Shown in pieces: positions 45,601 to 53,188 of a stretch of DNA of 64,000 nt (position 1 is the first letter of the stretch; every line of letters starts with the position of its first letter). A program made the translations under genes and the position numbers. Source of the DNA: CAIRDP01 sp037138335 (lineage in GTDB: Bacteria; Bacteroidota; Bacteroidia; Bacteroidales; FEN-979); the NCBI GenBank assembly GCA_037138335.1, contig JBAXIO010000021.1:1-64000 (forward strand), in the 5' to 3' direction. Below the pieces are notes generated by a model. That model was not told the origin of the DNA and made no database searches. It was given only the letters and a program-made list of their open reading frames with translations.

Positions 45601-46656
45601 TCTTCCCCTCTCTCATGCAATTCAGGCTACATGATATACTATCCGGGCGCCTCAAATACCTATTCCTTTTCGGGCAACCTGAATGCCGGGACATTTACTG
45701 CGACGGTTGCTTATACCTCGAACACCTATACATATAACCTGGTGCCGAATCCATTCCCTTCGGCCATAGACTGGGGAGCAACATCCGGCTGGGTAAGGGG
45801 AGGGATAGGCGGTACGGCCTATATCTGGAACGGGAGTAATTATACCACCCTTTCCCAAATAAGCGGATCAATTATACCTGCCGGACAGGGTTTCATTGTC
45901 ATGGCAACAGGATCACCAACATTGACCATGACATACACTGCCAACAACCTATGTGTGCATAACCCACAAACTTTTTATAAGTCTGCACCGGTGAATGTAC
46001 TTAAGATCTCCGCTCAATCAAATAAATACTATGATGAGACTTTTGTAGGCTTTAACAGTTCGGCGGGCCAGGAGTTTGACCCACAATTCGACGGCTTCAA
46101 ACTCTGGGGACTGGCTGAGGCTCCCCAACTGTGGACCGAGAAAGGGGAATCACGGCTAAGCGTTAACCAGCTTCCTCCTCCAACGGGAGGCCTCATCGTT
46201 CCCCTGGACTTTAAAACGAGCTATGCCGGGCAGGTAACCCTAAATGTCACGGGTATTGAAAGCTTTGATCCATCTCTTCCTGTAAGGCTTCAGGACCATA
46301 TCAACGGATCGGTGACCGACCTGAGGCAGAACAACAACTATGTGTTTAACCATGATACCTCAAACACTGAAAAGAGATTCAGCCTGGTGTTCGGCTACCC
46401 GGCAGGGATCTATACAAACCTTGCCAACGATGGCAAAGTTTTTATCAGCAATGGCAGGATATACATGGATGTACCGTCAATGCAGGGCAATCCTGCCAAA
46501 ATCACCCTGTATGATATGCTGGGACAGGTCATCCGCAGTCAGGAAAAAACAATGGACGGGATCATCATCATTGAAGCGCCGCTTGCTCAGGGTATTTACA
46601 TTGTAAGTGTTTCAACACGGGGGAGGAATTTTGTCACCAAAGTCGTCAACAAATAA
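42697..46656 (+). pseudogene. beta-helix T9SS surface protein interrupted by in-frame TAG
   Basis: The ATG at 42697 opens a good signal peptide (KKRFLIGLIFLLSMTLASHA/QV). After codon 36 (TTTGSY) an in-frame TAG stands at 42805-42807. The same frame then runs open for 1282 more codons (TLGAAFAKINDGTHRG and onward). That stretch encodes right-handed beta-helix repeats rich in N-N-x-I rungs (ADNVTIDGR, STIRFINDATNNTVKYC) up to about 45090. A module rich in Trp/Asn follows (TWTGGTSTNWNTGSNWN), then a region common in Bacteroidota surface proteins (YHLVSIPVSYVSPTS, LVPNPFPSAIDWGA), and a T9SS type A end (ITLYDMLGQVIRSQEKTM, ending FVTKVVNK). It is paralogous to residues 430-1190 of the giant protein. 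The TAG could be a recent nonsense mutation or a sequence error; restart at TTG 42811 would lack a signal peptide. TAG is a true stop elsewhere here, so recoding is unlikely. Confidence 0.8.
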
Positions 46657-46668
46657 AACATACATGCT

Positions 46669-46935
46669 ATGAAAAAGCACATTTATTTCTCACTGATAAC
46701 AGTTTTCGTATGTTTAAGCATGGCCGTACTGGCCGATGGCCCAGGTCCTCCACCACCACCTCCCAATCCGGCAGGTGGAGGTGATCCGGTAGGCGCGCCG
46801 ATAGACGGCGGACTTGGCATCCTCATAGCCATGGGAGCTGCATACGGGGGGCGGAAGTACTACCAGGCTAGGAAGTTAAAGAAACAGGACGGGGAAGAAG
46901 CGAAAGTCTCTGAAAATCCAGGGGAGGTAGTTTAA
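46669..46935 (+). CDS. PID-CTERM sorting-domain miniprotein
   Basis: This 88-residue protein has a signal peptide (KHIYFSLITVFVCLSMAVLA/DG) and a Pro-rich stretch (GPGPPPPPPNPAGGGDP). It then has GAPIDGGLGILIAMGAAYGG followed by RKYYQARKLKK. The Pro-Ile-Asp, the hydrophobic helix and the basic end match the PID-CTERM tail found on many Bacteroidota surface proteins, a tripartite signal thought to be handled by an exosortase-like enzyme. There is almost no body between signal and tail, so the protein is essentially a sorting tag with a Pro-rich spacer. It lies 12 bases after the T9SS gene and 25 bases before the repeat protein gene, probably in one transcript. No exosortase gene is visible in the window. 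The tail match is by pattern only. Confidence 0.75.
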   Translation: MKKHIYFSLITVFVCLSMAVLADGPGPPPPPPNPAGGGDPVGAPIDGGLGILIAMGAAYGGRKYYQARKLKKQDGEEAKVSENPGEVV

Positions 46936-46960
46936 ACTGAAAAACACCGCTGGCACTTCA

Positions 46961-47440
46961 ATGAAAAAAGTAATCCTGTTATTCTTTATTGTCCTGACCA
47001 TGAGTTCTTTAATTGCACCTCAGGTTAAGGTTTATAAAGGGACTTCAACCTATAGTTCTGATATAATCTGCACGGTTGAAGATGGGAAAGTATATAAGAA
47101 ATCATCTTCCTATACATCTGACATTCTTTGTCATGTTGCAAAAAACCGGATTTACAAAGGGACTTCCAACTATACCAACGATGTGATCTATACAATTACT
47201 GATGGTAAGGTATACAAAGGAACATCTTCCTATTCTTCGGATATAGAATTTACCATCAAAGACAGCAGGATCTACAAGGGGACTTCTTCCTATACCAGCG
47301 ACATTCTGGCGACAATTAAAGAGAACAAGGTTTATAACGGAACATCTTCCTACACTTCCGACATAGAGTTCACTATCAATGGAAACCTTACCATAGAAGA
47401 GTTTGTGGCGGTTTGGTATGCAGTAAAATACTGTTATTGA
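46961..47440 (+). CDS. exported 20-residue-repeat protein
   Basis: This 159-residue protein has a signal peptide (KKVILLFFIVLTMSSLIA, cleaved near APQ) and six tandem repeats of exactly 20 residues. Each runs (K)(V/I)YKGTSSYTSDIxxTIxDG(K). The DNA period is exactly 60 bases across about 47030-47380. Each repeat pairs a Tyr-Lys-Gly-Thr-Ser turn with an alternating hydrophobic strand, which suggests a small closed beta structure. The layout resembles the beta-flower-like repeat families known in Bacteroidota (KIYNSSGxxIGTI-type units), though that is my inference. The C-terminal 20 residues (LTIEEFVAVWYAVKYCY) depart from the repeat and probably cap it. It follows the PID-CTERM gene by 25 bases. 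Its function is unknown. Confidence 0.75.
   Translation: MKKVILLFFIVLTMSSLIAPQVKVYKGTSTYSSDIICTVEDGKVYKKSSSYTSDILCHVAKNRIYKGTSNYTNDVIYTITDGKVYKGTSSYSSDIEFTIKDSRIYKGTSSYTSDILATIKENKVYNGTSSYTSDIEFTINGNLTIEEFVAVWYAVKYCY
47030..47380 (+). repeat. 60-bp tandem repeats coding the YKGTSSY units
   Basis: The ACTTC/ACATCTTCC core recurs at the same place in six consecutive 60-base units (starting about 47041, 47101, 47161, 47221, 47281 and 47341). Third-position differences between units show that the array is not newly duplicated, yet the period has stayed exact. Confidence 0.9.
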
Positions 47441-47579
47441 CCTGTCCCTTTGCTTTTATTTTTCGGGTTTTTTCTCAGCTTTACTTATCGGGTTTTATGA
47501 AGCCAATTAATATACCGGGTAATTTCATCGACTCCTATCCCCGTTTCAACGGGTTATACCCTGTGTAAATCGAATAATG

Positions 47580-47611
47580 TTGTTCCACCCCGCACACCTG
47601 GCGTATCTTTG
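47580..47611 (+). promoter_or_regulatory. Bacteroidota-type promoter for the small acidic protein gene
   Basis: TTG at 47580-47582 and TATCTTTG at 47604-47611 are separated by 21 bases, close to the TTTG-N19-21-TAnnTTTG consensus. Transcription would start near 47618, about 19 bases before the ATG at 47637. A short inverted repeat, CCCGTT-TC-AACGGG (47540-47553), lies just upstream and could be an operator or the end of the previous transcript. Confidence 0.5.
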
Positions 47612-47636
47612 CTTCATCAACAAACAAAAACACAAG

Positions 47637-47990
47637 ATGAAAGCAACAACAATCATAATCGCAGCCGCCCTGACCCTCTCCGTTAATGTTCTTTTCGCTG
47701 GAAACGATAATACTTCGGCAACCGAAGCAAGCCCGGCCACTTCGATAACCCTTGCATCGTTTGCACCTAACTTTCCTGTTGAGGCTGACTTTAATGACGC
47801 CGAAATGATTTATGATGCTGCATACCTGGCTCCCGGCAACCCAACCGAAGCTTCTTTTGATGAAATGTCATATGAAATGGTTTCAGCATTGAACCTTGCT
47901 CCTGTTGTTCAGTCAACTGCTGATGTTGATGATGAAATTGATTATGCTTACTTAGCACCCGCTGTTCCTGCACAGGCCGACTTCGAATAA
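47637..47990 (+). CDS. small exported acidic repeat protein
   Basis: This is a 117-residue protein. ATG 47637 (KATTIIIAAALTLSVNVLFA/GN) gives a clean signal peptide; the longer open frame from 47577 would overlap the promoter. The mature part is acidic and built of four loose repeats with the consensus (Y/F)(L)AP-x-x-P-x-x-A-(D/S)-F-(D/N)(D/E): FAPNFPVEADFND, YLAPGNPTEASFDE, LAPVVQSTADVDDE and YLAPAVPAQADFE. It has no Cys and almost no basic residues. It is a single-gene unit with its own promoter upstream and a strong terminator 30 bases after the stop, which suggests high, independent expression. I do not recognise the family; a calcium- or cation-binding periplasmic protein is one guess. 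Confidence 0.75.
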   Translation: MKATTIIIAAALTLSVNVLFAGNDNTSATEASPATSITLASFAPNFPVEADFNDAEMIYDAAYLAPGNPTEASFDEMSYEMVSALNLAPVVQSTADVDDEIDYAYLAPAVPAQADFE

Positions 47991-48017
47991 ACTCAATATA
48001 TCTTCCCCCACACTTTG

Positions 48018-48047
48018 TGAAGCTGCCCCAAAAGGGCGGCTTTTTTT
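48018..48047 (+). terminator. rho-independent terminator
   Basis: The nine-base stem AAGCTGCCC/GGGCGGCTT (one T-G pair) closes a CAAAA loop and is followed by a run of seven T that begins within the stem end (48041-48047). It ends the small acidic protein gene transcript. Confidence 0.85.
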
Positions 48048-48178
48048 ATGAATTTCCATACAGATGGAAGCAGTGGAAGCATCCCCCGTTTTCCTTTTTA
48101 CAAAAAATATCTGAATCTGTTTAAACGATAACTATCCAGGGTTTCCCGCGCCGGACAAGGAATATCACCTTTATTGAG

Positions 48179-48186
48179 TACTTTTG
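48179..48186 (+). promoter_or_regulatory. possible -7 element (TACTTTTG) for the kelch lipoprotein gene
   Basis: TACTTTTG fits TAnnTTTG and lies 43 bases before the ATG at 48229. No convincing TTTG lies 19-21 bases upstream, so this is a half-supported call. Confidence 0.3.
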
Positions 48187-48228
48187 GCAAATAGTTCGTT
48201 TGATACTTCTAATAATAAATAAATTGGT

Positions 48229-49332
48229 ATGAAAAAGATTGCTGTTTATTTCTTGTTTCTATTTGCCGGATCCTGGCTCCTGATAGTATTCCCATCTTGT
48301 AAAAAAAGTTCGAATGATTCCGGTTCCTCGGTGATATCCTATTCCAAAATTACCTACCTGGGTACTACAAACCTGTCGGTTGCACGAACTCTGATGGTTG
48401 GAGCCTCTGCCGGTAATAAGATTGTGTTTGCCGGCGGTTACAACACTACTTCTGATTTCAATACTGTCGACATTTACGATGTTGCGACAGGTACCTGGAC
48501 CGCTTCACAATTGTCGGAAAGCAAATACGGCCTGAGCGCTGGCACATATGACAACCTGATCTATTTTGGCGGAGGATGGACGCCAGGCGGGGTGGTGTCA
48601 AAGGTCGTCGATATCTACAATACCAAGTCGCAGTCGTGGACATCCTCTTTGCTCAGCCAGCCAAGGGGAGACCTGGCCGGAACATCAATCGGACAATATG
48701 TTATGTTTGCAGGAGGATGGGGTTTAGGTGGTGAATCCAATGTAGTCGACATCCTGAATGCAGGGACTGAAACCTGGACGACTGGTTTCCTGAGTGAGGC
48801 CAGGGAATATCCTGCTGCAACATCCTGCGGCACAAAAATGTTCATTGCCGGCGGTGAGACAGGTGTTTCAATTTACTCGGATGCAGTGGATATTTTTGAT
48901 TACCAGACAGGTCTGTGGACTTATGATCACCTTTCCTTTGGCAGAGGCCAGATGGTGGCCGCCACATCAGGCAGCAAAGTTTTTTTCGCCGGGGGGCATA
49001 ACAACGATTCGTTGTTCAGCAGGGTTGACATCTACGATATCAACACTAAAAACTGGGCAGTAACTTTCCTGAGCAAGGCAAGAAACTATATTACAGCGGC
49101 ATCGGCGGGTAATCTCGTCATTTTTGCAGGTGGACTCACGCCCGCAGGATCAGTTGGTACCATCGATGTTTACAATGTTTCAACCGGCAAATGGACAACT
49201 GCAAGCCTCAGCATCCCAAGATTTGAGTTAACGGCGGTTGCCTGCGGAAACAAGATCCTGATCGCGGGTGGAACAACTAATATAAGTACAGGTGCCGTGT
49301 CAGCGGCTGTCGATGTATTTCAGGCAGAGTGA
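48229..49332 (+). CDS. kelch-repeat lipoprotein
   Basis: This 367-residue exported protein has a lipobox (LIVFPSCKKSS) near residue 25. The mature part is about six kelch-like repeats of about 48 residues. Each has a Gly-Gly strand (KIVFAGGYN, YVMFAGGWG, KMFIAGGET, KVFFAGGHN, LVIFAGGLT, KILIAGGTT), then a VDIYDxxTxxW segment and a LSxxR turn. This predicts a six-bladed beta-propeller on the cell surface or in the periplasm. Propellers of this type mostly bind sugars or proteins, and no catalytic residue set of a sialidase or galactose oxidase is visible. The next gene's preferred start is 35 bases downstream, so the two are probably cotranscribed. Confidence 0.85.
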   Translation: MKKIAVYFLFLFAGSWLLIVFPSCKKSSNDSGSSVISYSKITYLGTTNLSVARTLMVGASAGNKIVFAGGYNTTSDFNTVDIYDVATGTWTASQLSESKYGLSAGTYDNLIYFGGGWTPGGVVSKVVDIYNTKSQSWTSSLLSQPRGDLAGTSIGQYVMFAGGWGLGGESNVVDILNAGTETWTTGFLSEAREYPAATSCGTKMFIAGGETGVSIYSDAVDIFDYQTGLWTYDHLSFGRGQMVAATSGSKVFFAGGHNNDSLFSRVDIYDINTKNWAVTFLSKARNYITAASAGNLVIFAGGLTPAGSVGTIDVYNVSTGKWTTASLSIPRFELTAVACGNKILIAGGTTNISTGAVSAAVDVFQAE

Positions 49333-49367
49333 TCAAACTCTCCTTGCCGTTTTATAATCACCACCCT

Positions 49368-50642
49368 ATGATCCCAATGAACGAGAAATTGCGTATCACC
49401 AGTAAGAACCTCCTTCTACTCACGGTAACATACCTGCTTGTTGCTGTTACAATCAGTTCCTGCAGAAAAGAGAGCCCTGTCCCGGTTGTCCCGGGAGTTA
49501 CCTGGCAGTATATCGAAACCTACGATCTGCCGAAGCTCAATCACATCCTGAATGCGGAACTTGAGGAATTCCTGGCGGGTTCGACCATGCATCTGGCCGA
49601 TTTCCGGGGTCAGTTTGCCGTACCGGCCTACCCTGTAAAATTATACCGGGTAACTTATCCTACTATGGTTCCTGAACTCGGCATACACACGGTGGCCTCG
49701 GGACTGGTGGCCGTCCCCGACAACGGACTGGATTCCATGCCGGTCATATCATATCAGCACGGAACGGTTATGCTAAAAAGTGCCTGCCCTTCAAATCCCG
49801 ATTCATCGCTCGAAACAAGGCTGATGATAGCGCAGTTTGCCTCCCGGGGCTATATCGTGATCGGACCCGATTTTATCGGCCTCGGTGTATCAGATCAGCC
49901 CCATGCAGATTTCGTCAGACTTAGTACGGAACAAGCCTGCGTTGACATGCTGAATGCTGCCAATAAAGTTCTTAAAGATCAGAAAATCAGGAAGGGGCCA
50001 TTGTTCCTGCATGGATGGTCGCAGGGGGGATGGGCAACTATGACCTTTCTGAGGAAGCTGGAATCCATGAACATCCATGTGACGGCTGCATCAACGGCCT
50101 GCGCTACTGCCGACTTTTTCGCCATAATGGAGAGCTGGATCAACAATCCCCAGCCCGGAGATTCTCCGGTTCTGACGGCCATTGTATCCAACTGCCTCTT
50201 TTCATACCAGTATTACCACCGGGTGAATGGCCTTTCTTCCTCGGCAATCAGGCCCGAATTTTTCCAGTTTTCCAAAGATCTTTACGGATGGAATATGGAT
50301 TACATAACGTTCCTCACAAAAACAACAATCCATGTCAGGGATTTTCTGCGGCCTGATTTCATGTTGTCAGGAAATATTGGAAGTTCCCCGTTCTGGCAGA
50401 TCCTCGAGCAGGCCCAGGCTTACCGCTGGCGCTGCCAGACCCCGCTGAGGATGTATTATGGAGAGACCGATTCATTCATCCCGCTTTATCTCTCCACTCT
50501 GCCGGCAACTTATCAAAATCAATTGGGCTGCAATACCATTGCCATATCGGCAGGAGCCATAGCTGACCACGCCGCCGCCTATGTTTATTCACTTATTCAT
50601 GTAAAGCCCTGGTTTGATGGCTTTGTGAAAAAAACCAATTGA
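49368..50642 (+). CDS. secreted alpha/beta hydrolase lipoprotein (secretory lipase-like)
   Basis: This 424-residue hydrolase sits outside the cytoplasm. ATG 49368 or 49377 gives a signal and lipobox (LLVAVTISSCRKES); the frame is open further upstream to a GTG at 49329 that overlaps the kelch gene stop. Motifs: VISYQHGTVM (oxyanion strand), YIVIGPDFIGLGVSD, the nucleophile elbow HGWSQGGWATM (G-x-S-x-G), a likely acid in YYGETDSFIP, and a late His in IADHAAAYVYS. The layout, with Cys in STACATADFF and a long lid insertion after it, resembles secretory lipase (LIP)-type esterases. The substrate is unknown; a lipid or polymer ester is plausible. Confidence 0.82.
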   Translation: MIPMNEKLRITSKNLLLLTVTYLLVAVTISSCRKESPVPVVPGVTWQYIETYDLPKLNHILNAELEEFLAGSTMHLADFRGQFAVPAYPVKLYRVTYPTMVPELGIHTVASGLVAVPDNGLDSMPVISYQHGTVMLKSACPSNPDSSLETRLMIAQFASRGYIVIGPDFIGLGVSDQPHADFVRLSTEQACVDMLNAANKVLKDQKIRKGPLFLHGWSQGGWATMTFLRKLESMNIHVTAASTACATADFFAIMESWINNPQPGDSPVLTAIVSNCLFSYQYYHRVNGLSSSAIRPEFFQFSKDLYGWNMDYITFLTKTTIHVRDFLRPDFMLSGNIGSSPFWQILEQAQAYRWRCQTPLRMYYGETDSFIPLYLSTLPATYQNQLGCNTIAISAGAIADHAAAYVYSLIHVKPWFDGFVKKTN

Positions 50643-50760
50643 CAATATTATTTCAAATGCTCAATCTTTTCAAGGCACTCCTGTTCCCCGCTTCCGAAAA
50701 GGTTCTCCCGAAAATCACTTACCCGTATTCCGATATCCGCAGTAAGATCTTTTGCCCAGA

Positions 50761-51780
50761 TTAAAAAGCCCGAATTGCACGCACATAGCCGGAATAATTC
50801 TTAACGGCCCAAATGTTGAATGCGACGGGTTGAAAGCCAAGGCTCCAGGCGGAGGCTGCATCGTACTCAGAGGAACTCCAATAATAATCAAAAGCAAAAC
50901 CGCCAACAACACTTCTTTGAAGGTACAACTGGTACAGCTCGTCTTTAGATGGTAAGAACCAGTCGTTGTAACCGTTGAAAACAAGGTCGTCGCAAATACG
51001 GGCTGCAATGCCCGCCGTACTGCAGCTGTTTACAATTGCGGTCGTATTTGCCTGCCCCGTGCCGGTAACAGTAGATGTGGCGCCAAGATAGGTCCCGGCA
51101 CAACCCCAGGGCGCCCCGGAACTCTGGTCGCTGGCAGCTGAAATCAATCCGTGTGTCTTTCCGGCAATATAACCTGAATCCCCGGGTTGATATATGTAAA
51201 AAACTATTCCCCCCTCGTAATTCAATCCTACGTAAACCAGCAACTGTGTTACAGTGGTTACCGGGGATAATCCACAGGAATTATAAGCCCATATATACCG
51301 TCTGTAACTATTGCCCACAATAAGTCCCGTTTCGGTATACGATGTGTTTGTTCCCATATCTGTTGCCGTATTATAATCGCTGGTGTTGCTCCATTTATAT
51401 CCGATGGCATTCGGAACGGTACTCCAGCTCCATATGATCTGGGTTCCTGAAGCGACAGGAAGACCCGGGACCGGTGCCTGCGGATTGCAAAGGGAAACGG
51501 TTATCCAGCTGCCTGAAAGAAAAATGCATAATGCTCCCGACGTATTGCAGTCGGTGCAGAGGACCATCAGGCCAATAGCCGGATTGGGAATGGCATTCCG
51601 TTCCTGTAGCGTCATGCGTGGAGGCAGGAAACCTTTATTGGTAAATTTCACATCCAGGCCAGCCGATGGATCGGCGGGGCTGTTGTCGGAGTTAATCCCA
51701 ACCTGGGTATAGGTTTGGATGGTTATAAATATCAAAATTCCGATCAGGGAAAAAAGTATAATTTTCTTTTTCATAGTCAT
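50761..51780 (-). CDS. DUF1566 (Lcl-type) exported protein, paralogue 1
   Basis: This is a 339-residue exported protein, the last of three tandem minus-strand paralogues. The start at 51780 (MTMKKKIILFSLIGILIFI) matches the starts of the other two; the open frame runs to 51828. After the signal comes a conserved N-terminal block (VGINSDNSPADPSAGLDVKF, then GFLPPRMTLQERNAI) seen in many Bacteroidota cell-surface proteins. Next is one fibronectin-III-like repeat (IIWSWSTVPNAIGYKWSNT, then YTETGLIVGNSYRRYIWAY). The C-terminal domain is a DUF1566/C-type-lectin-like fold (GGIVFYIYQPGDSGYIAGKT, NGYNDWFLPSKDELYQLY, YWSSSEYD, ending VRAIRAF). The segment between WSSSEY and AIRAF differs strongly from the paralogues. 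It may be a ligand-binding surface protein; no enzyme activity is implied. Confidence 0.82.
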   Translation of the reverse strand: MTMKKKIILFSLIGILIFITIQTYTQVGINSDNSPADPSAGLDVKFTNKGFLPPRMTLQERNAIPNPAIGLMVLCTDCNTSGALCIFLSGSWITVSLCNPQAPVPGLPVASGTQIIWSWSTVPNAIGYKWSNTSDYNTATDMGTNTSYTETGLIVGNSYRRYIWAYNSCGLSPVTTVTQLLVYVGLNYEGGIVFYIYQPGDSGYIAGKTHGLISAASDQSSGAPWGCAGTYLGATSTVTGTGQANTTAIVNSCSTAGIAARICDDLVFNGYNDWFLPSKDELYQLYLQRSVVGGFAFDYYWSSSEYDAASAWSLGFQPVAFNIWAVKNYSGYVRAIRAF

Positions 51781-51829
51781 TTTGGTTAACCAATGTCCAA
51801 TCATTGTTTTTTTATTGCAGGCGGTCACG

Positions 51830-53140
51830 TTAAAAAGCCCGGATAGCCCGAACTGCGTAGGGATAGTACTTTTGCCAGTAAGATGTTATTCCGTTGACCA
51901 TGTCTACGGCAAGAGCGTAACCTTCTCCCCCTATCTCAGTGTATTCAGAGGAACTCCAGTACCAGTATGTATTGATTTGGGTAAAACCTTGAACAGCATA
52001 TCTTTTGTCGAATAATTTTAAAAGTTCTTCGGCGGTTGGTAAAAACCAGTCGTTATATCCGTTTAAATAAAGATCATAGCAAACACCGGCTGCAATTCCC
52101 GGTTCGCTGCATCCGCTCACGATCGCATTGGTACTTGAACGCCCATAGCCGATGGATTCGCTTGTGCCGCCAATCCACTGGATTGCAGGACAACCCCAAT
52201 CAGTCAGATTTTCCTGATCTGTATAGGAGGCAATCAGTCCGTGAGTCTCTCCCGCTACATAACCATTATCGCCGGGTTGATAGATGTAAAAAATAATTCC
52301 ACCCTGGTATGGCATCCCCGGATAAAACATGGATTGGTTCAGGGTGGTCGCCGGGGATACGTCGCAGGTATTATAGGCCCACACATACCGGGTATAGGTA
52401 TTCGTATTGCTTAGTCCTGTTTCAGTATATGATGTATTATTTCCCACGTCAATTGCAGTAGAGTCCGTCGAGAAATTATTAGTAGTATTCCATTTGTACC
52501 CGGTTGCGCCTTCCACGGCCTGCCAGTTCCATACGATCTGGTTTGCTGAAGGGACATTGGTTCCTGCGACAGGCGAATTAACCTGAATCAAGGAAGTGGC
52601 TTGATTGAGAGTTGTTACAGCTGAGGTCCCGCAGGCAAAATATGCCCATATGTACCTGAAATATTCGGTATTGCATACAAGTCCTGTTTCAGTCCTGGTG
52701 ATGACTGTTCCAATGTCTGTTGCCGTGCTGTAGTTATTGGTGTCATTCCATTTGTAGCCAACAGCGTTGGCCACGGAATTCCAGTTCCATATGATCTGGT
52801 TCCCTGAAGGTACAGGAGTGCCTGCAACCGGTGCAGGTGTACTGCAAGGGGTAAAGGTAATCCAGCCGCTGCCTGAAAAGAAGATGGATAATTCCCCGAC
52901 AGTACTGCAGTCGGTGCAGATGACTATCAGGCCGTTTGCAGGACTGGCAATGGCATTCCGTTCCTGCATTGTCATGCGTGGCGGAAGAAAACCCTTATCG
53001 GTAAATTTCACATCCAGTCCGGCCGATGGATCGGGCGGGCTGTTGTCAGTGTTAATTCCAACCTGGGCAGAGGTTTGGATGGTCATGAACAGCAAAATTC
53101 CGATCAGGTAAAAAAGTATGGTTTTCGTTTTCATAATCAT
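51830..53140 (-). CDS. DUF1566 (Lcl-type) exported protein, paralogue 2 with duplicated fn3 repeat
   Basis: This is a 436-residue member of the same tandem family (signal KTKTILFYLIGILLFMTIQT). It has the same N-terminal block (VGINTDNSPPDPSAGLDVKF, GFLPPRMTMQERNAI). Unlike its neighbours it carries two fibronectin-III-like units (IIWNWNSVANAVGYKWNDT and IVWNWQAVEGATGYKWNTT), each with a TETGL turn and an (Y/F)xRYxWAY strand. This explains its extra 80-90 residues. The C-terminal DUF1566 domain follows (GGIIFYIYQPGDNGYVAGET, NGYNDWFLPTAEELLKLF, YWYWSSSEYTEI, ending VRAIRAF). It is 49 bases from paralogue 1 (to its preferred start) and 48 from paralogue 3, so one transcript is likely. Function unknown; surface recognition is the reasonable guess. 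Confidence 0.82.
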   Translation of the reverse strand: MIMKTKTILFYLIGILLFMTIQTSAQVGINTDNSPPDPSAGLDVKFTDKGFLPPRMTMQERNAIASPANGLIVICTDCSTVGELSIFFSGSGWITFTPCSTPAPVAGTPVPSGNQIIWNWNSVANAVGYKWNDTNNYSTATDIGTVITRTETGLVCNTEYFRYIWAYFACGTSAVTTLNQATSLIQVNSPVAGTNVPSANQIVWNWQAVEGATGYKWNTTNNFSTDSTAIDVGNNTSYTETGLSNTNTYTRYVWAYNTCDVSPATTLNQSMFYPGMPYQGGIIFYIYQPGDNGYVAGETHGLIASYTDQENLTDWGCPAIQWIGGTSESIGYGRSSTNAIVSGCSEPGIAAGVCYDLYLNGYNDWFLPTAEELLKLFDKRYAVQGFTQINTYWYWSSSEYTEIGGEGYALAVDMVNGITSYWQKYYPYAVRAIRAF

Positions 53141-53188
53141 TCTGGTTTATCCATTGTCAGATCACTATTTTTTCTTCAGAGGATCATC

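Noticed and set aside
42697..46656. TAG read as an amino acid (changed genetic code or selenocysteine-like recoding)
   Set aside because: The giant gene at 5460-12863 ends with a TAG at its natural C-terminus (KIIISD), and no other long gene in the window contains internal TAG. TAG is not used for selenocysteine.
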